Below are positions 7,397 to 10,000 of a DNA stretch of 10,000 nucleotides, in pieces. How positions within the stretch are numbered: position 1 is the first letter of the stretch; every line of letters starts with the position of its first letter. The notes beneath the pieces were generated by a model. That model saw nothing but the letters and a program-made list of their open reading frames with translations. It ran no database searches and was not told where the DNA came from. A program made the position numbers and the translations under genes. Origin of the DNA: Nitrospira sp. (GTDB lineage: Bacteria; Nitrospirota; Nitrospiria; Nitrospirales; Nitrospiraceae); NCBI GenBank assembly GCA_020216985.1, contig JAIWOH010000169.1:1-10000 (forward strand), given 5' to 3'.

Positions 7397-7425
7397 ATTG
7401 TAGGGAAACCATCTCCGGTATGCAA
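7397..7425 (-). promoter_or_regulatory. Candidate promoter of the exported-protein gene
   Basis: On the minus strand TTGCAT (7425-7420) is followed after 17 nt by TACAAT (7402-7397), five of six to TATAAT. Transcription would start near 7390, about 60 nt before the ATG at 7331. The -35 directly abuts the maf stop codon. A small inverted repeat, ACAAT/ATTGT at 7384-7401, overlaps the -10 and start site and could be an operator or chance. Confidence 0.55.
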
Positions 7426-8058
7426 TCAGCTCGCAAACCGGGACCAGTTCGGATAAGGCTTTCGTCGATACAAGGCTTCCACGTCTTCTTGCGAGATAAA
7501 ATAACCGACAGCCTGCAACAGGCTCACGACGACCTTCAAGGGAAGCCCAACGACCGTTGTGTAATCACCCTCTATCCTTTCGATCAAATCAGCCCCGTTC
7601 CCCTGAATCGAATAGCTTCCGGCCTTGCCCAAGAACTCTCCGGTCTCAAGATACCGTTCAATCCCGCCGCCGTCCGGTTTCATGTGAACGGTAGCCATGG
7701 CAACATCCACCCGTTCGATGAATCGCGCTTGATGACAGAGAGCCACGGCGGTGTGGACCTGATGAGGTCGTCCTGCAAGGCTCGTCAGCATACGGCGGGC
7801 GTCTTCCCTGTCGCGGGGCTTCCCCAGAAGGCGGCCATCGGACTCGATCACAGTATCACCACCCAACACGATGTCGCCGGGTCGCGCCCCCGCAACGGAT
7901 CGCGCCTTCTCCAAGGCAAAATGCGCAACCTGCTCGCGAGGAACAAAGCCGGACATCGGTTGTTCGACAAAACTCGGCTCACAGACGTCGAAAGGCACTC
8001 CCAAAAGACCGAGCAGTTCCCGGCGACGCGGCGATGTCGATGCCAAGACTATCCGCAT
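7426..8058 (-). CDS. maf: Maf-family nucleoside triphosphate pyrophosphatase
   Basis: 210 aa. Members hydrolyse non-canonical or regulatory nucleotides (dTTP/UTP or m7GTP, depending on subgroup) to monophosphates and pyrophosphate in the cytoplasm, cleaning the pool; older work linked them to septum formation. The N-terminal LASTSPRRRELL loop, GGDTVI with D68, LGKP with K80, and the C-terminal GKAGSYSIQGNGADLIERIEG region are characteristic. G67 replaces the alanine more usual before DT. About 15 residues at the C-terminus (after SQEDVEALY) extend past the common end point. The ATG at 8058 is fixed by the conserved N-terminus and overlaps the end of the dus gene by 10 nt, so translation is likely coupled. 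I cannot tell the dTTP/UTP from the m7GTP subgroup with confidence. Confidence 0.94.
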   Translation of the reverse strand: MRIVLASTSPRRRELLGLLGVPFDVCEPSFVEQPMSGFVPREQVAHFALEKARSVAGARPGDIVLGGDTVIESDGRLLGKPRDREDARRMLTSLAGRPHQVHTAVALCHQARFIERVDVAMATVHMKPDGGGIERYLETGEFLGKAGSYSIQGNGADLIERIEGDYTTVVGLPLKVVVSLLQAVGYFISQEDVEALYRRKPYPNWSRFAS

Positions 8059-9215
8059 CGCGAGACCGGTTCCAGGTCATCATCGACTCCCTCCGTCGCA
8101 GCCGGGAGAAGTCGATCATTCAGATAATCATCCAAAATGGATTCAAGCTCGCCGATGGAAGACAGGCGCACCATCCGCGCCCGAAGCGCGGCCGCATGGG
8201 GAAATCCTTTGCAATACCAGGCCAAGTGCTTGCGCATGCGATAGAACCGATTCGGTCCGCAGAACGCTTCAAATTGACGGGCGTGATCCAGCAAGACCGC
8301 GAATCGTCGGCTCAGCGGGACCCCTTGCTCATCCCACCCGACATCCGCTTCGTTCGTCCGCTGCGCAAACGTGCGGGCCCGTTCCTTCTCCTGAAAAAAC
8401 CACGGCGCACCGAGAACGGCTCGCCCGACCAACACGCCGTCCACTCCCGTCTCACGAACGCGCACGGCCGCTTCATGAAGGCTCTGGATGTCGCCGTTTC
8501 CGAACAACAGGATGCCCGCCCCTCCGATCATCCCCGCCGCGCGAGCAATGGCCGACCAATCCGCCGAGCCGCGATACATCTGCTTGAGCGTCCGCCCGTG
8601 AAGAGAGATCGCCGCCGGGCGTTCAGCCGCCAATTGCTCGAGCCATGGCTCCACCGCCACGGCGTCATACCCGATCCTGGTTTTCACGGAAAGCGGAATG
8701 GAGCGACGCTCGACCCGTCCATGACCTGCACGGCATTCATTAAGCCGGCGGAACGCCGCCACCTTCTCGGGCGGGAACCCGGCTTGTTTCAGCGTCCGAC
8801 CGCTCGCCCAGTCGTCGATTCCACGCTTCGCCTCTCGGAGAATGGCCCGTGCCAATTCCGGAGTCCTGATCAACCCTGCGCCGGACCCGGACGAAGCCAC
8901 ACTCTTGGATGGGCACCCCATGTTGATGTCTAACCCGTCAAACCCCAGTTCGCACACCGCGTAGGCGGCCCGATAAAACAGACCGGGATCGTTCCCGTAG
9001 AGCTGCGCCACGATCGGGCGCTCGATCTCGCTGTAGATAAAGGTGTCCAGCAGATGCTCGGGACCGAGACAGACGTCGTGCACGTGCGTGAATTCCGTGA
9101 AGATGACGTCCGGTTTTCCCTGCCGTGCGACGACGGAGCGAAAACCCGCGTCCGTAACGCCGTCCATGGGAGCAAGGCCGATGACAGGGCGAGGCAGCGT
9201 CTCCCAAAAGTTCAC
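8049..9215 (-). CDS. dus: tRNA-dihydrouridine synthase with an internal insertion
   Basis: FMN- and NADPH-dependent enzyme that reduces uridines in tRNA to dihydrouridine. The 388-aa product begins with the TIM-barrel strand PVIGLAPMDGVTD. It carries DINMGCPSKSV with catalytic C101, SVKTR with K178, LHGRT with H206, FGNGDI at 238-243 and VGRA at 263-266 for FMN phosphate binding. A helical C-terminal tRNA-binding domain follows (PNRFYRMRKHLAWY). Residues about 132-171, between the Cys loop and SVKTR, are an insertion of some 30-40 residues compared with typical DusA/B/C. GTG 9215 is used as start, with a GGGTGGG-rich stretch upstream. It lies 1 nt past the previous stop (TGA 9219-9217), and maf overlaps its end, so the three genes probably form one operon. 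The site specificity (DusA, B or C type) is not assigned. Confidence 0.93.
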   Translation of the reverse strand: MNFWETLPRPVIGLAPMDGVTDAGFRSVVARQGKPDVIFTEFTHVHDVCLGPEHLLDTFIYSEIERPIVAQLYGNDPGLFYRAAYAVCELGFDGLDINMGCPSKSVASSGSGAGLIRTPELARAILREAKRGIDDWASGRTLKQAGFPPEKVAAFRRLNECRAGHGRVERRSIPLSVKTRIGYDAVAVEPWLEQLAAERPAAISLHGRTLKQMYRGSADWSAIARAAGMIGGAGILLFGNGDIQSLHEAAVRVRETGVDGVLVGRAVLGAPWFFQEKERARTFAQRTNEADVGWDEQGVPLSRRFAVLLDHARQFEAFCGPNRFYRMRKHLAWYCKGFPHAAALRARMVRLSSIGELESILDDYLNDRLLPAATEGVDDDLEPVSRCG

Positions 9216-9216
9216 G

Positions 9217-10000
9217 TCACGCCCACCCTACCGCCTGCGGAGACGGCTCGTTGGCAAGGTCATAGGCCCGTCGAAGTTCGTCGGCCTCCCGTTCGGCGAC
9301 ATCGATCAATTCCGGAACCGCTTGGCGGACGAATTCCACGAACATCGATATCTTGACCAGAAAGAAATCGTAAGGACCTTCCATCGTCCTGGGACGTTCG
9401 AACCAAAACGATATGAACGTGGAGAGCGGCACCCCCTTCTCGTCGAGCCGGCCGCAGGATTCCGGAAACATCGCGCGCACGTCGCCTCCCCAGAACAGGA
9501 TCTCGTAAGGAAGATAGATGGATCGATACAGGTCCAGCTCATCGATGCAGGCTGTCGGCTGAGCCCACTCCGGTCCGACCGGTTCAGCTTGTCCGGAAAC
9601 GACACGGGCATATCGTTCGTAGGCCGATTCGAGCGCCGACCTGACGACAGCCGACGTGCATTCGTTCGGAGTCGCAAATATCTTCTCATCCGAAACGAGC
9701 GTCTTTTCGAGTCTGCGCCTCTCCGAGAAAACCCCCGCATAACGTCCCCGGAACTCCGAGAATTCTTTCACGATCAGCGGAACCGCCTTCGTGTCCACCT
9801 CCAGCGCAAGCCCTCGCAGATTGGTCAAGCGCGGGTTCCCAAGAATCCGATCCAGCATCTCGAACAGAAGCGGCGGAATAGGGGCGCCATGAGCGTCTAT
9901 CCAAGAAGGCGGGCGATCCGTTTCTTCCAGCCGTGGACGGACTCCGGAAACGCCTTCATCGGCGGCATGGAGATCGAGTCCGGCGACGTGGATTTGGACG
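9217..10000 (-). CDS. DUF692-like (multinuclear non-haem iron oxidase, MNIO) protein with long C-terminal extension, 5' end beyond the window
   Basis: The minus-strand frame stays open from the stop at 9217 to the window edge, giving 260 visible residues; the in-frame Met at 9858 is internal. The first 85 or so look like the end of a DUF692 TIM barrel. They show VQIHVAG with H4, then WIDAHGAPIPP with D35 and H37, a helix FEMLDRILG, and LRGLALEVD with E67. These correspond to the H-x-AG, D-x-H and E motifs that carry metal ligands in this family (MbnB, TglH and relatives, which oxidise cysteines or other residues of peptide precursors). The following 175 residues are mostly helical, contain three scattered cysteines and match nothing I know. 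They may be a fused partner or an extended tail. It is the upstream neighbour of dus with a 1-nt gap. The family call is from motif memory. Confidence 0.68.
   Translation of the reverse strand, partial: VQIHVAGLDLHAADEGVSGVRPRLEETDRPPSWIDAHGAPIPPLLFEMLDRILGNPRLTNLRGLALEVDTKAVPLIVKEFSEFRGRYAGVFSERRRLEKTLVSDEKIFATPNECTSAVVRSALESAYERYARVVSGQAEPVGPEWAQPTACIDELDLYRSIYLPYEILFWGGDVRAMFPESCGRLDEKGVPLSTFISFWFERPRTMEGPYDFFLVKISMFVEFVRQAVPELIDVAEREADELRRAYDLANEPSPQAVGWA

Noticed and set aside
8034..8933. Plus-strand open frame of 299 codons opposite dus
   Set aside because: It is antisense to well-conserved dus sequence, and its Arg/Pro-rich translation is typical of a shadow frame.
9217..9858. Taking Met 9858 as the true start of the gene before dus
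   Set aside because: The frame stays open upstream to the window edge, and those upstream codons carry the conserved-looking H-x-AG and D-x-H motifs, so 9858 is internal.
1..10000. Search for CRISPR arrays, insertion sequences, tRNA/rRNA genes, phage or defence genes
   Set aside because: No regularly spaced repeats, transposase motifs, cloverleaf-like sequences or rRNA stretches were recognised on either strand.

Overview
The window reads as ordinary chromosome of a Gram-negative, GC-moderate (high-50s per cent by eye) bacterium. SecA with a C-terminal zinc motif, a periplasmic thioredoxin, a lipid-type ABC exporter and the style of the small exported proteins resemble Nitrospira and relatives (Nitrospirota). 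That lineage call is inference from remembered resemblance and was not searched.

Layout. Bases 1-1242 (minus strand) hold a three-gene unit: a small exported His/Cys protein, a TlpA-type membrane or periplasmic thioredoxin, and a second small exported His/Cys protein cut by the window edge. The two small proteins are recognisable paralogues. Bases 1243-1423 are a divergent promoter region in which the candidate -35 elements of the two directions overlap. Bases 1424-4147 (plus) encode SecA, followed by a hairpin. Bases 4148-4426 contain no credible protein gene but hold that hairpin and a promoter for a 31-codon gene at 4427-4522, a bacterial relative of the mitoribosomal protein mS38 (AURKAIP1/COX24 domain; bS22 type). 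Next come a 73-residue small protein with a TTG start (4562-4783) and an MsbA-like ABC exporter (4885-6615).

From 6616 to the end everything lies on the minus strand. In transcription order, from the right edge: a 5'-truncated gene whose visible part looks like the end of a DUF692 (multinuclear non-haem iron oxidase) domain plus a long unassigned C-terminal region; a tRNA-dihydrouridine synthase; a Maf nucleotide pyrophosphatase; and, behind its own promoter, an exported protein of unknown function. The first three are packed with 1-nt spacing and a 10-nt overlap and are probably one transcript. The plus and minus blocks converge at about 6616-6674, where a hairpin could terminate both.

Most of the window is housekeeping: protein export (SecA), translation and tRNA modification (bS22-like, Dus), nucleotide-pool cleaning (Maf) and envelope lipid export. 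The parts worth a second look are the duplicated His/Cys exported proteins around the thioredoxin, the DUF692-like protein with its extra C-terminal region, and the 31-residue ribosomal-type protein that gene callers easily miss.
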